A DNA stretch of 64,000 nucleotides from Lumbricus rubellus (taxonomy: Eukaryota > Annelida > Clitellata > Crassiclitellata > Lumbricidae), in assembly GCA_945859605.1 (NCBI GenBank), contig OX243820.1:37421973-37485972 (forward strand). Direction: 5' to 3'. Made by a program: the position numbers and the translations under genes. Below the pieces are notes generated by a model. That model searched no databases. It saw only the letters and a program-made list of their open reading frames with translations, and was not told the origin of the DNA. Shown here piece after piece: positions 24,020 to 36,496 of the stretch (its first letter is position 1; each line of letters begins with the position of its first letter).

Positions 24020-27000
24020 ATGGCTCAAGAATTGCCAGTCGTTAAATTCTCCGAAAACGGAGACTATTTAGCCTATTCTGACCCAAGTGGAATTTTAAAA
24101 ATATGGCAGACGTCAAACAATAAGTTACACCGAGAATACGTGCCGTCTTCGCACTTATCTGCAACATGCACTTGCATCTCGTGGGCACCTACCAATACAA
24201 ATCGTGTAAGTTTTTGGGTAGAAGATCTGGGCGCGTTTTTCAACGCATCATATGCAAAAGTATGGGCTATAGGAATGCATTATGGATAATTGTCATTTCT
24301 CTAGTGACGCTGCAGTACGAATGTAGTTTGAGCAGAATTATAAATCTCAGCAACGAAAGTACACAGTCAAGTGGAATAGTTGACAGTGCAGCTCTCGGGA
24401 AGTCAACATGTCTTGCTCAATTGTAGGACAGCGGCATAAAGACGTAGAAGATTAACCTGATACTGCACAGGATTGCTATTATTAGGTTCAATTTAACGAT
24501 CTTATTGAAAATATGAATTTAATTGGAAGTTCAAAGTCCAGACGAGTCCCATGAAAATAGGTGTTATCATTTGATGCATTGCTTTAAATGAGCAGTAGTT
24601 TATTTATGGTTATATTCTATAAACAATATTCTACTGCCTTGAAATGTATAGAATCACGAGCTTTACTGGACCCGTTGAATATTGGCATCCAAGCCATATT
24701 TTAGTAGTTGTTGTGCATTATAAAATTCGATCCTGAGCTTGCTCCTGCACCACTCCATAGCCACCTAAGTGCCATTCAATTTCCATTATAGCACCATATC
24801 TCCCAACTTGACCAATTTGATTCTGACCTCACTTGGAGACTTGCTAGACATTATTATTATTATTATTATCATTATCGTTATTACTAAAAAAAATTGTTGC
24901 GCTTGCAAGGTAGCACCAAAATGTGAATCTGATGGTGCCATGTTGTTTTCTAAACAGGAAATGCCGGTCACTAAGAAGAGAAAGTTATCGCAAGGAATTG
25001 CGCAGACTGTGTGCGAACTTACTTTCATCGCCATGGGAACCGCGTCTGGTGCCGTCTTATTATACAGCGTAAAAAACGGCGACCTCTACACAATGATGGT
25101 AAATCTTACCTTTCTCACCAATTAACTTTTCTACTCATGAATATCGTATGTGCAATTTTACGCATGCATATCTTCTCGGACTACTGGAGATGATTTAACC
25201 AGTATTGTTTCTGTGTGAAACATTGCTGTGGTTGGTCCCTCCATTTCGAATGGTCTTCCTTCCTTCCGCGCTACGTGCTTTAAACTGATGACTCGTTTTT
25301 CCATATCAGTCTCTCGGTCTTAGAAACATTTTTTTTCTCTCGAGTTTTTCGTGCTGAGAGTGCCTCTGAATGGTCATTCTGCGTGATCATGCACACAGTT
25401 CCCTGTGTATTTGGGCTATATAAATTTCTATAGCAATTACGTGTATTTAGAGCTGAATTGCTACATGGAGTGAGCCAAGCGGATTGCAGATTAATCGGAA
25501 GTTTGTTGTTGTTTTGTCCGATCTACAGAAGGACGGTCATTCTGGTCGTGTGAACGCCATCTGTTGGCATGTTGAAGAAGATTCGCTTTTCAGTTGCGGT
25601 AGTGATCACTTCATCGTACAATGGTCGCTGTCCACGTCAACTGTCAAACAGTAAGTAACTCGCAGATGAGTTTATGTGCCGCTCCACCCAAACCCCCCAT
25701 AACCTTCGCTCAGGACTCTTCGCTGGGCAAATGTCTTTTCCCTGTATGTGTGTACTTCTATCGTGCTTTCTCTGTTGCTGGCCTGTGGTCTGGAATGGAC
25801 TAACTCTATGCCTACGTTAGCAGGTCAGGGATTTCTTTAGGGACTGCTCTTCTTCAATGCCATTGGGAAACTGTTTTGCAGGTTCCTATGGCCAATTCAA
25901 AATCAAAGAATAAAAATTTATATAACACCCCTTCGATGTGTATCTTTTCAGCCCCTCATGGAGGTGCCTTGGTGCTGATGCTTGTCCTCTGGTTTCTGCG
26001 ATGGTCTTTACCCTTTGATTGGCTTTGATTGTAGAAAGTGGAACAGTGGAAAAGGCGAAGTCTTTTCCGTCAGCCTCTGCCACACGAAGAACCATCTGCT
26101 GACCGCTGGAAGAGTTATCCAGCTGTGGGATTGGAGGAAGAAGGAAGTGCTCCAGGTGAGTGAGCAGACATCTGCCAGAGACCTTATTCATTCATTCATT
26201 CATTCGTTCATTTCAAACTTTTATTTAGCATCCCTTCAAGAATTCCACTCAGAGGCGCTCCCATGGTGATGTAAAATGGTCTTCAAGATCTTGTATAACA
26301 CTGATGAGTCAACCCTAGGTAACAGGTGCATCTCAAATGGGAGACTATTCCAGATGGTTGGACCTACAAGTAATGAAGCACGACACTGACAGGTTTAGGT
26401 TCCAACACGAGGGACCAACAGCTTCCCGCTAGAGGCAGAGCGAAGGACTTCTTGCGAGCTAGGACAACAGATACTGGACCGCAGACTTCACATTAATAGG
26501 CCGGAGCATAGCCAAGGAGATAAAAGCAAACCAATATAGTTGGTTTGGGTTCTCTTTCCTCATCTTTCTCTCATCTCGAATCTGACTTTTTCTTTCCGGG
26601 TTCAATCACGCTGGGAGTGCTTCTGAAATGCAATCAACCATTCGGCTACCATTTTCGCACAAATGTTTTCGCCGATGACTGCACTGAATTGAAATTGTAG
26701 CATTTTTTCGTTGCAGACGTTTCTTGGTCATTCAACGGAGGTGTTCAGTCTCGTTCAGCTGCCGAACATAAAAAGTGGAAATGGTTCAACGTCGAATAAC
26801 GTTGATGCGTCACATTCGACAATTGAAGGCAGCTACATCATTTCGTCAGCCGTCGGAGATAACAAAATCAGCGTCAGGTGAGGGAGGATGGGTTCTCAGT
26901 TAGCAATGTGATAGAAAACAATTCTATGCAATGGACTTCCTCCATCCATTCACTCTGGTAGTGTTTCCTCGGCTTTCCTCATCTTTCTTCCATCTAATAA

Positions 27001-30000
27001 CCTGTCTTTTCTCTCGGGGTTGAACGCACTGGGAGTGCTTCTGAAAGGCACTTGCTGCGAGAAGCGCTTTATAAATGGTCTGATACAATGCAATTCAATA
27101 ATGCAGTACATCTGCAATTCAGTACAATGTAGTTCAATACAATGCGAAACAAAACAATTCAATGCGATGCAAAAACAATTCAATACACTACAAATTAATA
27201 CAATTCAGCACAATACAACTGTTTTTGATGTTACCCTCATTCCAATGTTCTGAAATGCACTCATTTCAGACAGACTCTTATCATTACTGGCTTTGCTGGG
27301 GAAAAAATAAGTTTTTCTTACAGGTGACTTTGTGTTGTGAATTCATTGTTGGATATTTTACTTAATTCCATTTTAATTTTCCAGGCAAATAACGGAGAAT
27401 TCCGCGCATAAAAACCGCGATCTCGTCTGTTCGTTCTCGCTTCCGGAAGATCCGATCTACGTCGACGTCTTTCCACCAACCGAAGACAGCCAGGTATATC
27501 GTCTCATCTTATTCTATTTCTTCAGATCCTTTATACTAATACATAATTCAATGCAGTTCAACTCTTTATTATTGGTCTGTAAATTGTAACAAGCGCACGA
27601 ATGCAGAATAAACAACAATTATTGGCAGTACTTATTACAAATATTGCTCTTGCTATAGGACATTGTTATGACAGATAATTTAATTAAGTTATTTACATGT
27701 GCATGAATTCATGATTTTGATTGTGAGTATGGATCTTGAGTGGTGCTATATAAATTCTGATTGATTGATTTTTTAATTGAGTCAATCACACGCTATCAAC
27801 TTTCGAAACCTGAATCAATCAAGTGTTTTCAACTTCATTTCTAAACCTTCTGCATATAAGACGATGGGATGGCCAGTCCTCTCCCTCGCTGTCTAAGCAA
27901 TAAATGTTTCCCATGTAATAATTTGTTTGTTTTTGCATATCTGGTTTCTATTTGTTAGTCTCAAAATATCTCCTGTTTATGTTTAACACATTGACCGCCA
28001 CGACTATTATTACCACCACGCCAAGCCAAAGACGGGAAATTATCAACATAATTATGAGATTCATGAAAAAATATTTTCACACCGGTTCCACCTCACCACC
28101 ACCCTGGATGCATCCCACCAAACCTTCCCCATCACCCACCTCACCCCTCACCCATTCCCGCCTCACCACCTCACCTCCCCACCCCACCCCACTCCACCCC
28201 ACATTGCCCCATACAGCCCCTCCTTTATGGGGTAATTATTTTAGTTGGTCTTCTAACCCTCCTCCTCACTTTGCCTCACCCGATCCACTCAATTTTTCAA
28301 GAGTACAACATAACCCCACCTCCACCCAAAGTGCAGCCCCACCCCTTTCCCCACACCTCCACACCCATAAGATGCACAACATGACTTGTGAAATTCATGA
28401 AAAAGGTGCCAATTTGGTTTCACACCGGTCCCATTACGCCACCATCATGGACGCATCCACCCAACCCCAACTCTACCCCGCCTCGCTCCACCGTCCCAAC
28501 CCATCCCGCATTACCATGCTCCACCCCATACCGTCCCCAAACATATCATCCGGTCTGGAGTAAATTTTGGTGTATGGACCAACCTCCCCCCACTTTTCCC
28601 CACCCGACCCACTCCAACCCTACACCCCAACCGTCTATCCCCACCCCACCCCTACCTCAATTCTGGCCCACCCACCCACCAATTTTTCACCCCACTTCGC
28701 CTCACCCCCAAAATGCTAAACTTATAAAAATCATTGAAATTAATTTTGAACTTTATTTTCACCCTTTCCCCACCGGCCCCAAATCCTCACCCCATTTCCG
28801 GCCACTCTACCTCATTCAACCCCAACCCTTTGGGGAAAAGGCGAAAAATTATTTTCCCCATTCTATATGTATTATTGAAAGGCCTGAGAACCAAATAGCA
28901 ACGGTACCCTGAGGGACGAGATATCTCGTCCCTGGCGTGTGCGTAATCTTTTGAAGGACGAGATATCTCGTCCTTGGCGGCCAACGTGTTAATACATTAA
29001 CATTGTTTAATGCATTTCTGTTTGTAGCTGTTCCGACTAATTGCCGTCACACGATCGGGAAAGCTAGTATTTTTCGAACACATCTTAAACGGGTGAGTAC
29101 TAAACTGTGATAATTTTATTCAGGGTCATTAGCCTGTTGAGGAGTTTGTTGACTTCAATTTTTTTAAATTATTCAAACGATTTCTTTCAAATGGGCGCAT
29201 CATGACCTTGTGGCTGATTGGTAATGTGCTTGTTCACGAAGCGGGCGATTGCAGATTCGACCCCCGTGTAACGGCCATGGGCAAGTTGTATGAGTGATAA
29301 GCTTGAGATGCTGTTGAGAGAGGTAGTCGTGGTTTTCTTTAAACAGTTGCCAACGGAAACCTTTGAAGCCGAAATCCGTCGTTCAGCTGGTGACGAAGAA
29401 GCAGACGGAGGACGGGAAATCATCATCGTCGTCGACATCATCGTTGTTGTCGTCTGGTTCTCGTTTGATGTCGATCGCTGTCGCTGGATTCGCGAGAGAA
29501 CGACAGAGAAACATCGTCATCGCATACGAGAACCTCATACGACCGGTTTTCGAAAGCCTCGTGAGTCTAATGCGCTTTTTTGTACTTTGAATGTGCATGT
29601 GTGATGTGTATGTGTGATGTGTATGTATTGTATACGACCAGGATTGTAGTCGAGGGTATACGTGGGTAGTGGTATACAAGGTGTACTCACCTCACAAATA
29701 TTTTTGTTTAACATACTAAAAAAATGCATTGATGGCTTTGTCTTTCTGTATTTCTGTGACGCATTTCAAAGGCTCGTATTTTTTTATATGTGTATTTTTT
29801 TATATTTAATTAACGGCTGTTGAATACATTTTTTCCAGTTGCCTTCTGAACTCCAGCCGTGCCTGGAAAGAGAGGATCCAAAAATCCGGAAGATACAGGT
29901 GGAAGAGAGCATACTCCAGGTATTTCCAGCGTCTCTTGTGTTCAGCCATTGTTGGTAAAATCTTAAACATTGAAGCTTTGTTTTTCCAGGAGATCATGTT

Positions 30001-33000
30001 GACCAGATGCATCTAATGCACAAGGCCTCGACCACAGCGCACCAGTCATTCATTCTATGGACTTACATTGCGCCTTTTCAAGCAACTTACTCGTGAGCGC
30101 TCCCAGACAAACAGCAAAAGAATCGAGACTTGAGAGTTTTATGAAACAAAGTTTGATTGGTCAGATGTCACAACACGAGGTCTCAATAGACAAACTTAAT
30201 TGAAGATTTCTCGCTGATTTTATGCTTAAATTGCATTCATTCAGAGCATTTATATAGTGCCCCTTCAAGAAACTACTCAGAGGCGCTCAAGAGTAGAGTT
30301 AAATATGTAGAGTTAAATATTGATAATCGAATTATTTTAAATACACTAGAGATCGTTTGTGTTCCGATAGATGTAAATGAAATGTTATGACTTGTGCAGT
30401 TGAAGCAACCGATTATTCCAAAGGACGTAACCGTTCTCGGTCCAGGTCAACCGTTGCCAATGACTACGCCGTCAAGAAGACGAGAGAACATGAAGAGAAG
30501 AAGATCAATCACAGAGGTCAGAGTTCAGATCTTAGAACATTTGATACTGGTTGGATAATTAAGTGAATTTCAATATTTGCGATGCTAGTATAATAGATAT
30601 TAGATATTAACGAATTTTATGATTATTACCTAAATTTCAGATGATATTTGTGATGTTAATGTAAGTATTATTGATATCAAGATATATTATGATGATTAAG
30701 TCAATTTCAAATGATTTTTGTGATGTTGATGTAAATGATATTTAATTAAGTCAATTTCAAATGATATTTCTAATATTAATAATTTGATCATATTAATGTT
30801 ATCGACAATGAAGCGGAATTCAAATAATATTACTGATGTTTATATAAATATTAATGATATTAATATTGATATGAATTATAGAAATAAAAATATCAGTGAT
30901 ACTAATAAATAAATAAGAAAAGTTCGTGTTTTTCTGATATATACCCTAGAAATATTATTCTTGGTCCTTGAACCAACAATTGATTGTGTCAAGTGACATC
31001 AAAATCAACGTGATTACGTTGTTCCTGTTCCTCACCACAGTTGTTGTGTTCCTGTTACAGATGACGATCGAGGAACGTCTAAAAGCGATCGGTCCAACGG
31101 AACACGATCCTAAAAGCCAGAAGCGCATCGTTCCTAAAGCCGACAACATGGCCGTTCTACTGGAACAGGGATTAGCAAGCGGAGATAAAACGATTCTAAA
31201 TGTACGTGTCCATCTATTCAGTTGGTCTTTCCAGTTTTCATTTTGTCTAAAATATAGGGCCTTCATGAGCACCTGTAGATGTTTGTAGCAGGGGGGTGGG
31301 GGGGGGGGGCAGAAACGTGATGGCCATGGTGAATCTCTTAGAAATAGATTGAAAAATGCAAAGCAGGAAATTAAGAACTTGAGTATTTTTCGTGTAGGCT
31401 TCTAAATGTCAATTTTTCAGTTTCAGTTTGTGTATCATTAGTGCAATTTTTTTCTAAAATGTACAAAGTAAAAGTTAAAGAAGGATCCAAGTACCTCCTC
31501 CTGTACCCCTATGTGCAGGTAACCATGAGTGCCTTTAAAAACTTCTTTTTCCGAGCTTTTACGAATTTACCGAGTCTGTTTGATCCTTAAGAGGACAGAC
31601 ATTCAGATGTATCCTTTGTTGTATTTCTGAAGACATGGTATGTTAATCATATTTAGATCCTATCACTCGATTAATTTGCGATTAAGCTAAATTGACTTAT
31701 TAGTCGATTTGAATTCGATCATTGACTGCATTTTTCTTCAAACCTCTTTCTAGAATGTCCTTCAAAAAACCGACGAGGTCATCATTCGGAATACGATACT
31801 GCGTCTCAAATTCACGGCCGTCCTTCCGCTTCTCAAAGAACTCGGAAGAAGGTTGCGGGGCCACGCGCAAAGGTAACTATGATTAAAATGTCGTTATGTC
31901 TGGGAACGTGGATTTATTTCTGTATATGTTTAGCTTTATATTTTTACTTCAGTATGTTGTTGATGAATTTATTTGATTTGACACTAATGCTGTTTAATTT
32001 CTCTCAAACACCCTGAGTCACGGGGACCATACAGTTCGAGAATTGCTCTTGTGATGTGGAAAGTATAGGGTTCAAACCTTACCTGAGAGAGTTACTTTTT
32101 AGTTTAGCATGATTCACTCCTTTATTTTGTGAGTTGTTGAGATTTGCCTTTATCTGCACTCGTTATATTAATTTCTAATGATTCGCTGTTTTTTTTGGCA
32201 GTGCTTTAAACGACGTCAATTGGCTAAAGCAAGTCATTTGGGGCCATTATAATTATCTTGTTACGGTAAGTAGTCTTACGCATGTATTCTTTCATTACGT
32301 GTAGTTTTACATCCTACTGTTTCTTCTTCTTCATCAATCTTTGCTCCAACGCTCAAAATTTCTACAGCGCCACTTGAAAGCCAAGCGCAGGGCACCAGCG
32401 TATTCATGAGTGCCGGTGATAACTTTTCGGAGAGTTTGACTAAATTTCATAAGATTTGGTCTGTATTTTAGTTCTAAATATTTAATCACAACTGTTTCTT
32501 GATTTAGCTACATTTTATACACTTTATCTGCATTTAGCTGCATTAAATAACATTTTATCTGAATGTAGTTTAATTTCATTTGATGTGAATTTAACTACAT
32601 ATCATGTGTAGCAACATATTCTGTACTCATACACATCATCTCTGATTGGACATCAAGCAGAGGAGCTATATAAATTGAAATGATTAAATGAATATAAATT
32701 GAACGCTGATGATGGTTGTGTTATTTAGGTACCAGATGTAGACGTCATTCTAAATCCACTGCTGAGCATTCTTAACGTACCGCTGCACAGGTTACAACGG
32801 TCAATTGCGTGCAAGCAAAATATCGAAAAGACATTGGCCACGGTAAGGCCGTGTGTGTGTTTGTTTGTTTCTATCTGCTTCTCTTTATCTCTGTTTTTGT
32901 ATGTGTGTCTGTCTCTTTCTGATCCTCTAACTTTCATTGTCTCTCCATGTCTCATTGTATTCCTGTCTGTCTGTTTGTCTGTCTACAGTCTCTGTCTTTG

Positions 33001-34961
33001 TCTGCCTTTCTTTCAGGTATGCACCTTGATCAAGTCATACTTCATGTATGTTGTATACTTCACCCTAACCCTTATTAAGAAACCTGATGTTCAGTGTAAT
33101 TGCTACTGTGTCATATGAAACAATTATTAAAAACCTATGCCAAGTATAATTGTATTTTCTCATCATAGGTCAATGCTGTTAAACGATACCAAAGCTCAAA
33201 AGTCGACACGGAACGGGCAGTATGCGAATTCGTGCAAGGTATGTCTTGATTTTGGCTGTTCCTAGATTTTGATGCATGTGAAAGATTTGTGAATGCTTGC
33301 CGATTGTTGGTTGTAGCATTATTAGTACAAAGCATTTCTGGGAATTAGTTGGTAGCTGATTTGTTAGAGCGCAGGACTACTACTAGTAACATGGAAAGTA
33401 CGCGTTCGAGACACCTCACAAGTCCTCACATCCACTGAGAAGGTTATAGTGTGATTTCTTGTCCGAGTCTTTGTCAAGTGTAACTCAATTGGCTGAAGTG
33501 TCTGATGACGGACTCTATCTAGCCATTAACAATAATCCTAACCACTTCCTGCGGTTTTTACACCTTCCCCCATTTTAGTAACGGATATAACCTTTGACCA
33601 CATAACTTCTCATTACCTATTAAACATTGTTGCAACTTCAAGCATATTCTGTATAAGCATTAAGCATATCTACTAGCAATAATGATAATTTAATAATAAC
33701 GTTGATCCTAGATTTCTTCGCGCACAGTCATTGAAACTTTGGCAACCATGCAAGCGCTCGTTGAACCCAGTGTTTAATCTAGTCCCCGTCCTCTGGGGGG
33801 GGAATTCAGGTTTCTGGGGGGGGAGACAATTGAGCGTCCGAAGGACGCTCATGAGGCGCGTAGCGCCGAGACCGGGAGGGGGAGGGCATGGGGAGGGGAT
33901 TGCCCCCTCCCCATCAGAAATTTTTGGAATTTCCACATTGCAAAGGCAGCATTTTATGGTGTCTTCTTAACAAAAACCTGTACTTTTTGAGAGCCTCACC
34001 AGAAACTTTTGGAATTTACACATTGCAAAGGCAGCATTTTATGGTGTCTTCTTAACAAAAACCTGTACTTTTTGAGAGCCTCACCAGAAACTTTTGGAAT
34101 TTCCACATTGCAAAGGCAGCATTTTATGGTGTCTTCTTAACAAAAACCTGTACTTTTTGAGAGCCTCACCAGAAACTTTTGGAATTTCCACATTGCAATG
34201 GCAGCATATTATGGTGTCTTCTTAACAAAAACCTGTACTTTTTGAGAGCCTCACCAGAAACTTTTGGAATTTCCACATTGCAATGGCAGCATTTTAAGGT
34301 GTCATCTTAACAAAAAACCTGTACTTGTTCAGGGCCTCATGAGAAATTTTTGGAATTTCCACATTGCAATGGCAGCATTTTAAGGTGTCATCTTAACACT
34401 CATTTTAGCAGGATTGTGTCACATATTATAATAGTAAATAATATTACGGTATATTATAACAGTTAATGTAATGCGATGATGTAAGCAGCAGCTAAAACTA
34501 TTACCATTTTGCCAAATTTTTCTGGAAGAATGTCATCTCTGTTTTTAGTTAGACAAAAATAGTGTTTATACAAACATATACAGTAAGTTATACTCATTGC
34601 AACATGATAGTATCATATATTATGTTAGAAAAATTAATAATGTTATTATTTATAATCATAATTGTAATAGTAAATAATATCACCGTATATTATAACACTT
34701 CATGTAAAACAATGATGAAAACAGTTTTAAAAAAATATCATTTTGTCAAATTTTTCTGGGGGGGGGAAATGTCAATCCTGGGGGGGGAACTTTCCCCCCC
34801 CAGAGACGTCTAGATTAAACACTGCGTTGAACCTAAGTTAAAACTTTTACTTGATCTATATATATAATATCATATTTAAAAGATTTCATGATCAATATGC
34901 CAAGATCTGTCGCATAACGAAAACTGTTTCTTTTCTAGATGATTCTGACGTCGATGACTGA
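24020..34961 (+). CDS. WDR43: WDR43 / UTP5, small-subunit processome WD-repeat protein
   Basis: Sixteen exons: 24020-24205, 24958-25098, 25529-25650, 26035-26155, 26717-26877, 27385-27493, 29028-29092, 29347-29560, 29839-29919, 30400-30516, 31061-31201, 31754-31872, 32202-32265, 32729-32842, 33169-33238, 34939-34961. All junctions are GT-AG and in frame, giving 615 aa (human about 677). The N-terminal WD-repeat part carries LKIWQTSNNKLHREYVPSSH, CTCISWAP, GTASGAVLLYS, SCGSDHFIVQW and LLTAGRVIQLWD. The C-terminal Utp12-type domain lies in exons 11-14 (TIEERLKAIGP, DNMAVLLEQGLASGDKTILN, LKFTAVLPLLKELGRRLRGH). A member of the t-UTP/UTPA subcomplex, it acts in the nucleolus in rDNA transcription and 18S pre-rRNA processing. 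The acidic tail (DDSDVDD, from a 7-codon last exon) is much shorter than in vertebrates. Introns carry a piggyBac-like and a hAT-like element. Confidence 0.95.
26190..26540 (-). mobile_element. LINE 3'-end fragment in WDR43 intron 4
   Basis: Minus strand: degenerate ORF2 end (VGPTIWNSLPF-like patch), then GGGAGCGCCTCTGAGTGGAATTCTTGAAGGGATGCTAAATAA and a (gaat)n 3' tail. Truncated and broken. Confidence 0.7.
27075..27215. repeat. (AATACAATGC)-type tandem in WDR43 intron 5
   Basis: Loose repetition of caattcaatac/acaatgc words. A similar motif recurs at 63840-63990. Confidence 0.7.
27983..28992. mobile_element. piggyBac-like element, 1002 bp, in WDR43 intron 6
   Basis: TTAA at 27983-27986 and 28989-28992. 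The ends CACATTGACCGCCACG and CACGTTGGCCGCCAAG (right, reverse-complemented) match at 13 of 16. Near the right end are two palindromes, GGGACGAGATATCTCGTCCC and AGGACGAGATATCTCGTCCT, about 38 bp apart. The interior is a CCACCC-rich block holding two diverged tandem halves, each starting attcatgaaaaa...ttcacaccggt...gcatcc. No transposase frame; Pro-rich open frames are compositional. Confidence 0.75.
29600..29700. repeat. GTATAC-containing dispersed repeat
   Basis: Words gagggtatac, ggtatacaaggtgtactcac and ctcacaaatatttttgttta recur in similar order at about 37105-37215 (gagggtatacagcgtgtactcac). Family unknown. Confidence 0.5.
33759..34833. mobile_element. hAT-like element, 1057 bp, in WDR43 intron 15
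   Basis: Element 33768-34824. The ends are CAGTGTTTAATCTAG, exact in inverted orientation, flanked by identical 9-mers CGTTGAACC (33759-33767, 34825-34833). Near the left end are small hairpins (GAGCGTCC-GAA-GGACGCTC; GGCGC-GTA-GCGCC). The interior contains six tandem copies of an 85-bp unit at about 33916-34400. G-tracts lie just inside both ends. No transposase. Confidence 0.88.
33916..34400. repeat. 85-bp minisatellite, six copies
   Basis: The unit agaaacttttggaatttcca...gagcctcacc repeats at about 33916, 34001, 34086, 34171, 34256 and 34341. The first four copies are nearly identical; the last two diverge (aaggtgtcatc, gttcagggcctcat). It lies wholly inside the hAT-like element. Confidence 0.92.
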
Positions 34962-35106
34962 AGATTTCTTGCCATCTCTCTTAGTCGTGGACAGCAATCA
35001 ATATTCCATCTTGCTTGCAAAGATTTGTGAGAAATCATTCGTGAAAAATGTGACCGTCTTTTAAATTTCAAGATCATGAATTGAGTTTTTATTGGTACCG
35101 ATGTAA

Positions 35107-35112
35107 AATAAA
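35107..35112 (+). terminator. Poly(A) signal AATAAA of WDR43
   Basis: Canonical hexamer 145 bases after the WDR43 stop codon, in AT-rich sequence. Confidence 0.65.
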
Positions 35113-36026
35113 TACGAACGGTGTCACCAGTTCGAGGTCTACGAGATTGTGCAACTTTTGTGGAGAGTGAAGTTGCTTTTACGAGCCATGTTCTGGCAGT
35201 TACTGACTAAATCAATACCATGGATGTAAATTCACGTTAAAGCAAAATGACGAATGTATTTTCTGTGGTTGCGGTTTGTTGGACAATGGAAGTTTTGTGT
35301 GTATTGGCAGATCGTGGATTTTGTGATGCGCTCGTAAAAGGTGAAAATTACATATTTTAATCTATCCGATGTGTGGTGTTGAAAGCTGGTATCAAAATCA
35401 TATCTGCGGATATGGTGCTGCAAGACTCCAATTATATGTACATCCTCTTGACATACCATGGGCCCAAAATGCGCTCTCTCCTTCTGTTCACTCTACTTCT
35501 CTTTCCTAAAGGCAGTCTCTCATCTGAAAACCCGTTTCTTCTAGAAAGGCCTTGCACACTGGGAGCACTTCTGAATGGTTCACCCTGTTAAAGGCGCTTT
35601 ATAAATGATCATAAAACAAATTCATTCAAATCAAACTATTGCACTCGTCACAAACGTTCAGAGAATATCATTTAATATTAATTCAATCGAACTAAGCACA
35701 AAATCCCACATTCTTACACCCAATACACGGAAAATAAAACTTGAACAAATTCTCATTTTAAACTACGACAGCAACACTAGGTTTCAGACACACGACTCCC
35801 AAGTGCAATAAATTTATTCTGTGCACGACATCTACAAACATTTCAACATTTTCGACGCCGACTCTTCGAACCGCATCGAACGGAAAATCACGGCGAATCT
35901 ACAATCGACTATTTACATATGTTCGTTCATAAGAATCAAGACTCCCGCTCATCGAAGTCTAGCCGCAGAATTTGTTAAAATAGCTCAACAATGGTCTGAT
36001 AATTAATTAATAAGAGTGAAGATGGT
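35113..36026. other. Intergenic DNA between convergent WDR43 and ZFPL1
   Basis: No exon recognised. A LINE/SINE-tail word (ctgggagcacttctgaatggttcacc...aggcgctttataaatg) lies at about 35549-35600. The minus strand carries AATAAA at 35813-35818, a possible but distant ZFPL1 poly(A) signal. Confidence 0.5.
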
Positions 36027-36471
36027 TAGGGGCTGTCCAAATATTACGTACGCCAAGGGATCAGGGAATTTAGGATTTGTGTACGGCCGAGGAGGGCCTT
36101 GACGAATGTACGTACACCAAATAAATTCTAATTATGACGTCCATGTTAGCCTATTTATAAGCCTGTACAAATCATGTAGTCGTCTGCTGGCATTGACATT
36201 ATAATTAAATTTGCATTATAATTAAATTCTGTTCAGATCTAAACTACAAACCATTTATAACAGTTAACAAATTTTGGCTAGCAAATACGATGTTTAACAA
36301 AAAAAGTAACAGCTTCGGTAAAATAAACATTTTATAGATGACTCAGCCAACTAACTTTTATCAGGGAAGGGGTTACGAGAAACCTACTTGTACGTTCCTC
36401 AAAATGTACGAGTTGCAAGAAGGGGTTAAAAATACGATTCCTGCGTACGTAATATATATGGATGGCCCCTA
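36027..36471. mobile_element. Tc1/mariner-like MITE, 441 bp, in the ZFPL1 3' UTR region
   Basis: Element 36029-36469. The left end reads GGGGCTGTCCAAATATTACG then TACGC; the right end, reverse-complemented, reads GGGGCCATCCATATATATTA then CGTACGC. TA dinucleotides flank both sides (36027-36028, 36470-36471). TA target duplication fits Tc1/mariner-type insertion. It ends 27 bp from the ZFPL1 stop codon. No transposase. Confidence 0.7.
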
Positions 36472-36496
36472 CTCGACCGGACGCTACGTCTGGGGG

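Noticed and set aside
28093..28912. Pro-rich frames of 174-203 codons as a proline-rich protein
   Set aside because: They come from CCACCC low-complexity inside a TTAA-bounded element in an intron, with frames shifting between halves.
35821..36006. 61-codon + frame as a small gene or extra WDR43 exon
   Set aside because: It lies after the WDR43 stop and poly(A) signal, lacks homology, and is in the region expected for the ZFPL1 3' side on the other strand.
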